From JBDUDR01 sp040002845 (GTDB taxonomy: Bacteria; Actinomycetota; Actinomycetes; Propionibacteriales; Nocardioidaceae): a DNA stretch of 12,193 nucleotides. The notes under the pieces were generated by a model. The model had not been told where the DNA came from and did no database searches. It saw only the letters and a list, made by a program, of their open reading frames with translations. A program made the position numbers and the translations under genes. How positions within the stretch are numbered: position 1 is the first letter of the stretch; the number at the start of each line of letters is the position of its first letter. Shown here piece by piece: positions 1-6,389 of this stretch. The stretch spans positions 1-12,193 of the forward strand of contig JBDUDR010000081.1 of the NCBI GenBank assembly GCA_040002845.1, given 5' to 3'.

Positions 1-521
1 GTGATGACGCCGTCCTTGCCGACCTTGTCGAAGGCCTCGGCGATCAGCTCGCCGATGCGGGAGTCGCGGGCAGAGATGGTCGCCACATGCGCCATGTCTT
101 GCTTCGAGTCCACCTCGCGGGCGCTCTTCGCCAGCTGGTTAGCCACCGCCTCGACCGCCGCGTCGATGCCACGCTTGAGCTCCACGGGGTTAGCGCCCGC
201 AGCGACGGCACGCAGGCCCTCGTGAACCATCGACTGGGCCAGCACGGTCGCCGTCGTGGTGCCATCACCGGCTACGTCGTTGGTCTTGGTGGCCACCTCC
301 TTGGCCAGCTGTGCGCCCAGGTTCTCGAACGGGTCGTCGAGCTCGATCTCACGAGCGACGGTGACACCGTCGTTGGTGATCGTCGGTGCACCCCACTTCT
401 TGTCGAGCACGACGTACCGGCCCTTGGGGCCTAGCGTCACTTTCACGGTGTCGGCGAGTGCGTCGACGCCACGCTCGAGTGCGCGGCGGGCATCCTCGTC
501 GAACTCCAAAATCTTTGGCAT
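1..521 (-). CDS. groEL: Chaperonin GroEL (60 kDa subunit), N-terminal part, cut by the left window edge
   Basis: GroEL forms the double-ring ATP-driven folding chamber in the cytoplasm and works with the GroES lid. About 173 residues are visible, beginning MPKILEFDEDARRALERG. The ATP-binding signatures VTLGPKGR (about residues 28-35) and GDGTTTATVLAQ (about 86-97) are intact. The reading frame is open to the edge, where the next codon begins AC (Thr). The ATG at 519-521 is preceded by AAGGGA about 11 nt upstream. It lies 167 bp downstream of groES on the same strand, so it is the groES-linked copy (groEL1 in actinobacterial naming). The missing C-terminus, His-rich or GGM type, would separate paralogue classes. 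The spacer between the two genes is strongly structured. Control is expected from the CIRCE/HrcA region upstream of groES. The family assignment is secure; only the paralogue class is inferred. Confidence 0.97.
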   Translation of the reverse strand, partial: MPKILEFDEDARRALERGVDALADTVKVTLGPKGRYVVLDKKWGAPTITNDGVTVAREIELDDPFENLGAQLAKEVATKTNDVAGDGTTTATVLAQSMVHEGLRAVAAGANPVELKRGIDAAVEAVANQLAKSAREVDSKQDMAHVATISARDSRIGELIAEAFDKVGKDGVI

Positions 522-549
522 TGTGTGGGAGATCCCTTCAGATGGCTCC

Positions 550-580
550 GCCCCGGTGACCCGAGCGGGTCGCCCGGGGC
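550..580 (-). other. GC-rich stem-loop in the groES-groEL spacer
   Basis: The arms GCCCCGG (550-556) and CCGGGGC (574-580) pair perfectly. Inside them GACCC (558-562) pairs with GGGTC (567-571) around a 4-nt loop, with a small asymmetric bulge between the two helices. On the groESL transcript this hairpin lies about 30-60 nt before the groEL start. No T-run follows it on the minus strand, so it does not look like a standard intrinsic terminator. A role in processing, stability or attenuation is inference. Confidence 0.6.
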
Positions 581-610
581 GAAGCCAGACGTTGCGAACA
601 GTTGAGACGG

Positions 611-675
611 CCCATGCCTCGAGCAATCGCGAGCCGCGGGCTTACCCGCCGCACCAACGCTGTTCGAGGCGTGGG
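611..675 (-). repeat. Imperfect 12-bp inverted repeat enclosing a small hairpin, downstream of groES
   Basis: CCCATGCCTCGA (611-622) and TCGAGGCGTGGG (664-675) are inverted copies matching at 11 of 12 positions. In the groESL mRNA the odd position is an A-C mismatch. The 41-nt interior contains a perfect 5-bp hairpin, GCGGG (636-640) with CCCGC (645-649) around CTTA. The outer stem begins 13 nt after the groES stop. With the hairpin at 550-580, most of the spacer could be folded. No function can be read directly. Confidence 0.5.
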
Positions 676-688
676 ACTGTCGAGTGGG

Positions 689-985
689 TTACTTGTCAAC
701 GACTGCGAGGATGTCGCGCGCGGAGAGGATCAGGTACTCCTCGCCGCCGTACTTCACCTCGGTGCCGCCGTACTTGCTGTAGATGACGACGTCGCCGACG
801 GCGACATCTAGCGGAACGCGGTTGCCGTTGTCGTCGATGCGACCCGGTCCGATCGCCAAGACTTCACCCTCTTGGGGCTTCTCCTTGGCGGTGTCCGGAA
901 TGACCAGGCCTGATGCCGTGGTCTGCTCTGCCTCGAGCGTCTTGACGACGATCCGGTCTTCGAGCGGTTTGATGCTGACCGACAC
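689..985 (-). CDS. groES: Co-chaperonin GroES (10 kDa subunit)
   Basis: GroES is the heptameric lid of the GroEL chamber. The 98-residue product has the usual length. It shows the classic landmarks in order: IKPLEDRIVV near the N-terminus, the mobile loop region EAEQTTASGLVIPDTAKEKP, then GPGR, VGDVVIYSKYGGTEVKY, and a C-terminal EYLILSARDILAVVDK. The GTG start at 983-985 is chosen because GGGGAGG sits 7 nt upstream and because homology begins there. An in-frame extension to 1084 encodes Ser/Arg-rich sequence unlike GroES and would leave the Shine-Dalgarno inside the gene. It is first in the groES-groEL operon, with an inferred leader of about 165 nt from the promoter at 1159-1187, and HrcA/CIRCE repression is expected. 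The call is secure. Confidence 0.97.
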   Translation of the reverse strand: MSVSIKPLEDRIVVKTLEAEQTTASGLVIPDTAKEKPQEGEVLAIGPGRIDDNGNRVPLDVAVGDVVIYSKYGGTEVKYGGEEYLILSARDILAVVDK

Positions 986-992
986 TTGCCGA

Positions 993-999
993 CCTCCCC
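993..999 (-). promoter_or_regulatory. Shine-Dalgarno site that fixes the groES start
   Basis: On the minus strand the sequence reads GGGGAGG, seven nucleotides before the GTG at 983-985. It is the strongest ribosome-binding site in the window and rules against the longer upstream extension of groES. Confidence 0.85.
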
Positions 1000-1088
1000 T
1001 TTCACGGGACGAAGAGGTGTCACTTGATGACGATGATTGTGTTGCGACCGTACGCACGTCGTCGCGGTGCCGCACGCTGGTCACTTCC

Positions 1089-1115
1089 TCGGCACCCGGG
1101 AACCCCGAGCGCTTT
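1089..1115. promoter_or_regulatory. Degenerate third CIRCE-like element in the groES leader
   Basis: The half-sites TCGGCACCC (1089-1097) and GAGCGCTTT (1107-1115) are separated by exactly 9 bp, the CIRCE geometry. Each half differs from the consensus (TTAGCACTC / GAGTGCTAA) at three positions. Its core is nearly identical to the better copy at 1127-1153, including the spacer, which suggests local duplication and decay. It may be a weak HrcA site or a relic. Confidence 0.45.
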
Positions 1116-1126
1116 GGCCACTCTCC

Positions 1127-1153
1127 TTAGCACCCGGGAAGCCCGAGTGCTAA
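1127..1153. promoter_or_regulatory. CIRCE operator (HrcA site) at the groES transcription start
   Basis: TTAGCACCC (1127-1135) and GAGTGCTAA (1145-1153) are separated by 9 bp. Only one of 18 half-site positions departs from the CIRCE consensus. The inferred transcription start, near 1152, falls at its edge, so HrcA bound here would block initiation. When transcribed, the palindrome forms a hairpin at the extreme 5' end of the groESL mRNA. HrcA is the known family-wide repressor of this element; its gene is not in the window. Confidence 0.93.
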
Positions 1154-1158
1154 GGACG

Positions 1159-1187
1159 AATCTATTCCGTGTTTAGCACTCGGTCAA
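1159..1187 (-). promoter_or_regulatory. Sigma-70/SigA-type groESL promoter
   Basis: On the minus strand TTGACC (1182-1187) and TAGATT (1159-1164) are separated by exactly 17 bp. They match the housekeeping consensus at 5 of 6 and 4 of 6 positions. The -35 box lies inside the spacer of the CIRCE copy at 1173-1199. The predicted start falls at the CIRCE copy at 1127-1153, so the promoter is bracketed by two operators, as expected for HrcA-repressed groESL. Confidence 0.8.
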
Positions 1188-1199
1188 CCCGAGTGCCAG
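1173..1199. promoter_or_regulatory. CIRCE operator overlapping the groES -35 box
   Basis: TTAGCACTC (1173-1181) is a perfect consensus half-site. GAGTGCCAG (1191-1199) has two changes, and the spacing is the canonical 9 bp. The -35 hexamer of the groES promoter sits in the spacer. The element ends about 43 bp before the start of the divergent methyltransferase gene, so HrcA bound here could also affect that gene's promoter. Confidence 0.92.
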
Positions 1200-1242
1200 A
1201 GTTGGCGCCTGGCGGTTGGTCGTCCCATCGCCGGCGTACACA

Positions 1243-2415
1243 ATGGTCTGCGTGGACGTGCGGACCTTCGAGGCGTTGCTGTCACCGGCTGGACAGCGGT
1301 TGCTGGCGCGCGTTGAGCGGGAGTACGACGGGGATAACGCGCTGAATGTCTCGGCACGCGTGAACAATGTCGATCGCGCGCTGGTGGCGGTCTGCCTGAC
1401 CCAGGCGGACCTACGCCGCCGCGCTGTAGTCAAGTTCGGCACCGACGCTGCGCAGATGTACTTCACCCCGGATGGGCTGCAGCAGTCGACCACGCAGCGA
1501 GTGGCAGCTCACCGGGCCGATCGGGTCTCTCGGCACGGGGGGAGCATCATCGATCTCGGATGTGGCATCGGCGGCGATCTCATCGCCTTGTTGCGCGTCG
1601 CTGCCGACGTGGGCGGAGTGGAGCTCGATCCGCTTCGGGCCGCGGTAGCCGCAGCGAATCTGGCCAGTCTCGGGCTCGGTGGGTCCGTCACGGTGGCGGA
1701 CGCTCGAGGGCTCGACCTCTCGACCCGCGACGTGGTTGTTGCGGACCCCGCCCGGCGCGACGCGCGGGGCAGGGTGTTCGATCCCGCCGCGTACACGCCT
1801 CTGTGGTCTTTCATCGAGTCACTCCTCACGCGGACGTCGGTGGTGAAGGTCGCGCCCGGGATCCCCCACCATTTGGTCCCCGCGGGTGTGGAGGCCGAAT
1901 GGGTCAGTGACGACCGGGGGGTCAAGGAAGCGGCACTGTGGTCCGGAGGTCTGGCCGCCGTTCGACGCCGCGCGACCGTGCTGCCGAGCGGCGCCACGCT
2001 CACGGACACCGGCGATCCCGGCGTTGACGGTGTCGGGCTCGCGGAGCGGCTCGGGACTTTTGTGTACGAGCCCGACGGCGCGGTCGTCCGGGCCGGGCTG
2101 GTGACCGCGGCGGCTGAGCTTGTGGATGCGAGGCTGATCGACCCCAAGATTGCCTACCTCACGGGTGACCAACACGTGCGCACACCGTTGGCTCGCTGTT
2201 TCCGCGTGCTCGAGGAGCTGCCGATGCGGACCAAGCCGCTGCGGGCGGCGTTGCGTACCCGCGGGATCGGTCCCCTGACCATCAAGAAACGCGGCGTGGA
2301 GATCGACCCCGCCGTGCTGCGGCGACGGCTGGCGCTGTCCGGCGATCGGGAGGCCACGATCATCTTGACCCGGTTGCACGACCGGGGAGTTGCGATGCTC
2401 GTCGAACCTGCGTGA
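1243..2415 (+). CDS. Class I SAM-dependent methyltransferase with C-terminal THUMP-like domain
   Basis: The 390-residue product has a Rossmann methyltransferase core. SAM motif I is DLGCGIGGD (residues 104-112), and GVELD follows with an acidic residue at about 127 or 129 placed to hold the SAM ribose. VVADPARRDARG (DPARR about 168-172) lies where many nucleic-acid methylases carry their (D/N)PP-type catalytic motif. The C-terminus, PLRAALRTRGIGPLTIKKRGVEIDP, resembles the THUMP-like domain often attached to this family. An RNA substrate is therefore plausible, but neither substrate nor modification is known. No Shine-Dalgarno is visible. The ATG at 1243 is used here, while GTG at 1252 or 1258 would suit a leaderless transcript from the CACAAT-like box at 1239-1244. 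It is divergent from groES and shares the control region with the CIRCE elements. Confidence 0.85.
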   Translation: MVCVDVRTFEALLSPAGQRLLARVEREYDGDNALNVSARVNNVDRALVAVCLTQADLRRRAVVKFGTDAAQMYFTPDGLQQSTTQRVAAHRADRVSRHGGSIIDLGCGIGGDLIALLRVAADVGGVELDPLRAAVAAANLASLGLGGSVTVADARGLDLSTRDVVVADPARRDARGRVFDPAAYTPLWSFIESLLTRTSVVKVAPGIPHHLVPAGVEAEWVSDDRGVKEAALWSGGLAAVRRRATVLPSGATLTDTGDPGVDGVGLAERLGTFVYEPDGAVVRAGLVTAAAELVDARLIDPKIAYLTGDQHVRTPLARCFRVLEELPMRTKPLRAALRTRGIGPLTIKKRGVEIDPAVLRRRLALSGDREATIILTRLHDRGVAMLVEPA

Positions 2416-2591
2416 TCGAGTCGCCCCGAGCCGCCGCCTGTGAACGGAAACGACCACTTCCCAGCTGCAAGCCAGAACTCGCCGGCGACCCGCGGATCGC
2501 GAAGGGAACCGCCGCGAACGGCAGCAGGCCGGCGTTACGTCCGTACACCCGTCTGAACCAGCGAAGTTCGGAAAAGGGAACCCCCGGAGGC

Positions 2592-2597
2592 TATTTT
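2592..2597 (+). promoter_or_regulatory. Possible -10 box for leaderless phoD mRNA
   Basis: TATTTT fits the actinobacterial TANNNT -10 pattern and ends 6 nt before the GTG chosen for phoD at 2604. A start at that GTG would give leaderless mRNA. There is no convincing -35 box; TTCGGA at 2567-2572 is a weak candidate. The competing reading is GGAGG (2586-2590) as a Shine-Dalgarno with a long 13-nt spacer. The rest of the 188-bp gap after the methyltransferase shows nothing I can support. Confidence 0.3.
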
Positions 2598-2603
2598 GTA
2601 CCG

Positions 2604-4181
2604 GTGGTCGCCCCCGCGGATCCGATCAGCCGTCGCTCTGTCTTGAGCGGCGGTCTTGTGCTCGCCACTGGCGCCGTCATAAGCGGCGTTTCCGGGACCG
2701 GGGGTGCCAACGGCGCCATCAGGTCAGACCCTTTCACGCTCGGGGTCGCCTCGGGCGACCCGTCCGCTCGGGGATTCGTCCTGTGGACCCGGCTGGCCAC
2801 GGACCCGTTGGCGGAGAACGGTCTCGGTGGGCTCTCCGCCAGTTCCGTGCGCGTCGACTGGCAGCTCGCGAAGGACGAGAAGTTCCGCCACATCGTGCGA
2901 TCGGGTCGGTACACGACCACGCCGTATCGCGGGTACGCCGTGCACGTCGAGCTGCGCGGACTGCAGCCCGCGGCAACGTACTTCTACCGCTTCCGCTACA
3001 ACGGCTACCTCTCGCCCACCGGACGGACGAGGACCGCCCCGCTGCCGGGGAGCAAGGCGCCGATGTCGATGGCTTTCACCTCGTGCGCGATGTGGGAGCA
3101 CGGCTGGTTCACCGCATACCGGCACCTGGCCCAGGAGGACCCCGATCTCATCCTCAACCTCGGCGACTACATCTACGAGTACGGCCCAGGTGGGTATGTC
3201 GCGCCCAGCGGCATCGTGCGCCTGTTTGCCGGCCCGCAGATCACCACTCTGGCCGGCTACCGGCAGCGGTACGCGCAGTACCACACTGACCGAGATCTCC
3301 AAGCTGCGCACGCAGTCGCGCCATGGGTCGTGGTCCTCGACGATCACGAGGTCGAGAACAACTGGGCCGGCGATTTCAGCAGCGAAGGGGAGTCCTACCA
3401 GCAGTTCATGCGACGCCGGGCCGCGGCGTTCCGTGCGTACTACGAGAACCTGCCCCTGCGGCGCTCGTCCATCCCGGACGGGCCGGACATGCAGCTCTAC
3501 CGGCGGATCCGGTGGGGAGACCTGGCGACGTTCCACATGCTCGACACGCGCCAGTTCCGGGACAAGCAGCCCTGCCCCGGCGGTCCTCCGGTCGACTGCC
3601 CGGACCGTTGGCTGCCCAACCGGACCATCACCGGAACCCAGCAGGAGGCCTGGCTGCTCAACGGCCTGAGCACGTCACCGACGATCTGGAACATCGTCGG
3701 CAACCAGGTGTTCTTCAGCCAGCGTGACCTGTTCGATGGGCCACGCGTGGCTTACGGTCGCGACGGCTGGGACGGGTACGCCGTCGAGCGCAACCGGATC
3801 GTGGCGAGGATGCAGCAGCTCAACGTACGCAACCCCGTGATCCTCACCGGAGACGTTCACAAGCACTTCGCGTGCAACGTAATCCGCAACTTCGACGACC
3901 CGGAGTCGGCGATCGTGGCCACCGAGCTCGTGGGTACCTCCATCACGTCCAACGGCGACGGGGGCGGCAGGAGCCTCGATAACATCGTCGCGCAGGTCGC
4001 CAGCAACCCGTGGATCGTGTACGCCGACGACCGGCGTGGCTATGTGATGACCCGCATCCACCCGGACCACATGGACGTGGCATACCGAGTCGTCCAGTAC
4101 GTGTCCCGCCGCGGCGCGCCACTGCAAACGGGAGCCAGGTTCGTGGTCCTCGACGGCCGGCCGGGCCTCGACCTCGCGTAA
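2604..4181 (+). CDS. phoD: PhoD-family alkaline phosphatase/phosphodiesterase, Tat-exported
   Basis: PhoD enzymes are secreted metal-dependent phosphomono- and diesterases that release phosphate outside the cell. The 525-residue product begins with a twin-arginine signal: SRRSVL (residues 9-14), then a hydrophobic stretch to about residue 30. An N-terminal beta-rich PhoD domain follows (roughly 44-145; FTLGVASGDP...GFVLWTRL). The metallophosphatase core comes next. Visible landmarks are the TSC motif (Cys161), NLGDYIYEYG (Asp188), LDDHEVENNWAGD (Asp246-Glu249) and LTGDVH (Asp417, His419). These match the family's metal-ligand pattern. GTG at 2604 is preferred because it puts the Tat motif at the N-terminus. 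The frame stays open upstream to a GTG at 2412 that overlaps the methyltransferase stop, but that would bury the signal behind 64 low-complexity residues. The gene ends 5 bp from the convergent tsaD, with no terminator between. A phospholipase-D-like activity of this family cannot be excluded. Confidence 0.92.
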   Translation: MVAPADPISRRSVLSGGLVLATGAVISGVSGTGGANGAIRSDPFTLGVASGDPSARGFVLWTRLATDPLAENGLGGLSASSVRVDWQLAKDEKFRHIVRSGRYTTTPYRGYAVHVELRGLQPAATYFYRFRYNGYLSPTGRTRTAPLPGSKAPMSMAFTSCAMWEHGWFTAYRHLAQEDPDLILNLGDYIYEYGPGGYVAPSGIVRLFAGPQITTLAGYRQRYAQYHTDRDLQAAHAVAPWVVVLDDHEVENNWAGDFSSEGESYQQFMRRRAAAFRAYYENLPLRRSSIPDGPDMQLYRRIRWGDLATFHMLDTRQFRDKQPCPGGPPVDCPDRWLPNRTITGTQQEAWLLNGLSTSPTIWNIVGNQVFFSQRDLFDGPRVAYGRDGWDGYAVERNRIVARMQQLNVRNPVILTGDVHKHFACNVIRNFDDPESAIVATELVGTSITSNGDGGGRSLDNIVAQVASNPWIVYADDRRGYVMTRIHPDHMDVAYRVVQYVSRRGAPLQTGARFVVLDGRPGLDLA

Positions 4182-4186
4182 CCGGA

Positions 4187-5257
4187 TCACGCCACGACCT
4201 GGGTCACCGGCATCGACGAGTCGGCGGGCAGGTCCAGGGTTGACGGGGGTCTGCCACGGCTGATCAGCTCGGCGCCCAACGCCGCGACCATGGCGCCGTT
4301 GTCGGTGCACAGCGCCGGCCGCGGGACACGTACCCGAATCCCGGAGGCTGCGGCTCGCTGCCCCGCCAGCGCTCGGAGCCGAGAGTTGGCCGCCACCCCA
4401 CCGCCGATGAGCAGGTCCTTGACGCCGTGCTGGGCGCAGGCAGCCACCGCCTTTCGGGTCAGTACGTCGCACACGGCCTCCTGGAAGGACGCGGCCACGT
4501 CGTTCACCGGGACCGGCTGCCCGTCGCGCTCGCGGGTCTCGACCCACCGTGCGACAGCGGTCTTCAGGCCCGAGAACGAGAAGTCGAAACGGTGCCTCTC
4601 CAGATCGCGCCCGGAGGTCAGCCCCCGGGGGAACGTGACGTACGTCCGGTCGCCCCCGACCGCGGCCCGGTCGATATAGGGGCCACCCGGGAACGGCAGC
4701 CCGAGCAACCTGGCCACCTTGTCGAACGCCTCACCCGCGGCGTCGTCGATGGTGGCCCCCAGCGGGGTGATCACGGCGGTCACGTCCGCCACCAGGAGCA
4801 GACTCGAATGCCCGCCGCTGACCAACAGCCCGATGCAGGGTTCGGGCAGGGGGCCGTGCTCGAGCTGGTCGACGGCCACGTGGGCGGCCAGGTGGTTGAC
4901 GCCGTACAACGGCCGGTCGAGCCCGAGCGCCAGCGCCTTGGCAGCGGCCACCCCAACAAGCAGGGAACCCGTCAGGCCGGGACCACTCGTGACGGCAACC
5001 GCATCGACGTCGCGCAGGCTCAGCCCAGCCCCGGCGCAGGCGCGCTCGATCGTCGGGACCATGGCTTCCAGATGGGCCCGGCTCGCCACCTCCGGTACAA
5101 CACCTCCGAAGCGGGCATGCTCATCGACGCTCGACGCAATCGCGTCGGCCAGCAAGGTGCTGCCCCGAACGAGAGCGATGCCCGTCTCGTCACACGATGT
5201 CTCCACACCCAGCACGACCGGTCGTTCGCCGGCCCGGTCGCCGCTCACGGCCGCCAT
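4187..5257 (-). CDS. tsaD: tRNA N6-adenosine threonylcarbamoyltransferase TsaD
   Basis: TsaD transfers the threonylcarbamoyl group from TC-AMP to N6 of A37 in ANN-decoding tRNAs, acting with TsaB and TsaE. The 356-residue length is typical. Landmarks include LGVETSCDETG (about 16-26), the metal-binding pair in NHLAAH (His122 and His126), LLVSGGHSSL, DDAAGEAFDKVARLLGL, FSFSGLKTAV, GGGVAANSRLR and CTDNGAMVA near the C-terminus. The start is the ATG at 5255-5257, which overlaps rimI by 13 nt; GTG at 5248 would instead form a GTGA overlap with the rimI stop. It is the last gene of the operon. TsaC/YwlC, which makes TC-AMP, is not in the window. Identification is secure; only the start is open. 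Confidence 0.96.
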   Translation of the reverse strand: MAAVSGDRAGERPVVLGVETSCDETGIALVRGSTLLADAIASSVDEHARFGGVVPEVASRAHLEAMVPTIERACAGAGLSLRDVDAVAVTSGPGLTGSLLVGVAAAKALALGLDRPLYGVNHLAAHVAVDQLEHGPLPEPCIGLLVSGGHSSLLLVADVTAVITPLGATIDDAAGEAFDKVARLLGLPFPGGPYIDRAAVGGDRTYVTFPRGLTSGRDLERHRFDFSFSGLKTAVARWVETRERDGQPVPVNDVAASFQEAVCDVLTRKAVAACAQHGVKDLLIGGGVAANSRLRALAGQRAAASGIRVRVPRPALCTDNGAMVAALGAELISRGRPPSTLDLPADSSMPVTQVVA

Positions 5258-5730
5258 GGTTCCCGACCGGGTACGTCGGGCGCCGACGCCGGCAACGCCA
5301 GCCCCATGACCAGGGCGCCATCGCCCGACGCGTAGTACCGGTCGCGAACAGCGATCTGCGCGAACCCAGCACCGGAGTACAGCGCGATCGCCGGTCGGTT
5401 CGTCTCTGCGACCTCGAGGGTCACCTCGCGGGCCCCTCGCTCGCGAGACCAGCTGATCGCCGCATCGAGCAACGCTGTCGCAACCCGTTGCCGCTGAGCG
5501 GCTGCGGCCACCGCGATCCGTAGCAAGTCGGCCCCAGCCCCTAGCAAGACGACGATTGCGTAGCCGATACACGAGTCAGCTTCGACGGCGAGCAGGAAGA
5601 GTCGATCGCCGGTCGTCTGGTCGAGCTCCGCCGCCAGGGCATGTTCCGACCACGCCAGCTCGCCGAACAAGGCGGCCTCCAGCCTCTGCACGTCCGGCAG
5701 ATCAGCGGGAGCGGCATACCGCAGGATCAC
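5245..5730 (-). CDS. rimI: RimI-type GNAT N-acetyltransferase with an altered acetyl-CoA loop
   Basis: RimI acetylates protein N-termini, classically ribosomal protein bS18, and lies beside t6A genes in many bacteria. The 161-residue product shows a complete GNAT fold. The N-terminus is ILRYAAPADLPDVQRLE, and the C-terminal signature is LEVAETNRPAIALYSGAGFAQIAVRDRYY. The oddity is the acetyl-CoA pyrophosphate loop, normally Q/R-x-x-G-x-G/A. Here it is QRQRVA (residues 79-84), with Arg82 (codon CGG, 5485-5487) in place of Gly; GGG would need one base change. The C-terminal GEDA-like segment usual in RimI is here SGDGA. The GTG start at 5728-5730 overlaps the tsaB stop (GTGA) and follows AAGGCGGT. 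Family assignment rests on fold motifs and context; whether it is active is uncertain. Confidence 0.88.
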   Translation of the reverse strand: MILRYAAPADLPDVQRLEAALFGELAWSEHALAAELDQTTGDRLFLLAVEADSCIGYAIVVLLGAGADLLRIAVAAAAQRQRVATALLDAAISWSRERGAREVTLEVAETNRPAIALYSGAGFAQIAVRDRYYASGDGALVMGLALPASAPDVPGREPWRP

Positions 5731-6389
5731 AGGACCGCCTTGGGTCGGCCGGGCTCGGCGACATCCGGGCGGCGGAGGTACAACGGCTTCGCTGGAAAGA
5801 GCGGGACCGCTCCTGATGTCACCAGGGTGGCGAGCACGCCGGCTGCGGGCTCGGTTGGGCTCACGGCATTGGGCAATGACTCCGGGTAGAGCAGACCCCC
5901 GCGGCCGACGACCGGCAGATCGGTGGCCACGTCGGCGGCTCGGACCACCCGCGGGCCCTCGATCCGGGTGGCAGGATCCGCGTAGCTGGCCCAGTAGACC
6001 TCCTTGCGTCGAGCGTCCGTGGCGACCACGAAGTGCCCGTCGACACCACACTCGGCTGCCAGTACGTCGAGTGTGCAGACCCCGTGCACCGGGATGCCTA
6101 GCGCCACCCCCAAGGTTCGTGCTGTCACCAGCCCGACGCGCAGCCCGGTGAACGGTCCGGGCCCGACTCCGACTGCGACCGAAGTCAGGTCAGCGGGCCT
6201 GGCGCCAACCCGGTCGAGCACGGCCGCGATGGAGGGGGCCAGCAGCTCACCGTGGCGCATGGCCCCCAGCTCGTGACATTCGGCGACCACGGACACCCCG
6301 TCGTGGAGCGCAACGGTGACGGCGGCCGTAGCGGTGTCCATGGCGAGCAGCAGCACGCCAGGCAGCGTACGCGCTGAGCCGTCGTTCAC
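5727..6389 (-). CDS. tsaB: t6A synthesis complex dimerisation subunit TsaB
   Basis: TsaB is the ASKHA-fold partner that pairs with TsaD and helps form the TsaB-TsaD-TsaE complex for t6A37 synthesis. The 220-residue product shows LLLAMDTATAAVTVAL near the N-terminus, the family motif RHGE (residues 45-48), GVGPGPFTGLRVGL (about 74-87), IPVHGVCTLD, and TDARRKEVYWASY. Unlike TsaD, it has no HxxxH metal pair, as expected. The GTG at 6387-6389 is chosen because it makes a GTGA overlap with the tsaE stop. GTG at 6398 and GTG at 6356 (giving an N-terminus VLLLAMDT, closer to typical TsaB) remain possible. It is translationally coupled to tsaE upstream and rimI downstream. Confidence 0.93.
   Translation of the reverse strand: MNDGSARTLPGVLLLAMDTATAAVTVALHDGVSVVAECHELGAMRHGELLAPSIAAVLDRVGARPADLTSVAVGVGPGPFTGLRVGLVTARTLGVALGIPVHGVCTLDVLAAECGVDGHFVVATDARRKEVYWASYADPATRIEGPRVVRAADVATDLPVVGRGGLLYPESLPNAVSPTEPAAGVLATLVTSGAVPLFPAKPLYLRRPDVAEPGRPKAVL

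Noticed and set aside
550..580. Intrinsic terminator between groES and groEL
   Set aside because: The stem is strong, but the minus strand after it has no T-run, so I list it as a stem-loop of unknown role.
986..1084. Upstream extension of groES
   Set aside because: Ser/Arg-rich and unlike GroES, and the strong Shine-Dalgarno lies inside it, just before the GTG at 985.
2430..2580. PHO boxes (PhoP sites) upstream of phoD
   Set aside because: Scattered GTTC-like half-sites occur on the minus strand, but there is no convincing pair of 11-bp direct repeats.
2412..2603. N-terminal extension of phoD from the GTG at 2412
   Set aside because: It encodes low-complexity residues ahead of a Tat signal that should be near the N-terminus. 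Kept only as an alternative start.
2724..3536. Minus-strand open frame of 270 residues opposite phoD
   Set aside because: Covers the conserved PhoD core and shows no motif of its own.
3675..4547. Long minus-strand open frame of 290 residues antisense to phoD and tsaD
   Set aside because: It is Arg/Gly/Pro-rich without recognisable motifs and overlaps two secure genes; a typical high-GC shadow frame.
4427..5335. Plus-strand open frame of 302 residues opposite tsaD
   Set aside because: No domain, no ribosome-binding site, composition of a GC-driven shadow; tsaD on the other strand is certain.
5258..5572. Upstream extension of tsaD into rimI
   Set aside because: It reads rimI out of frame and TsaD homology begins only after the ATG at 5257.
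5731..6051. Upstream extension of rimI into tsaB
   Set aside because: It is the shifted frame of tsaB; the coupled GTG at 5730 with an upstream AAGGCGGT fits RimI length and homology.
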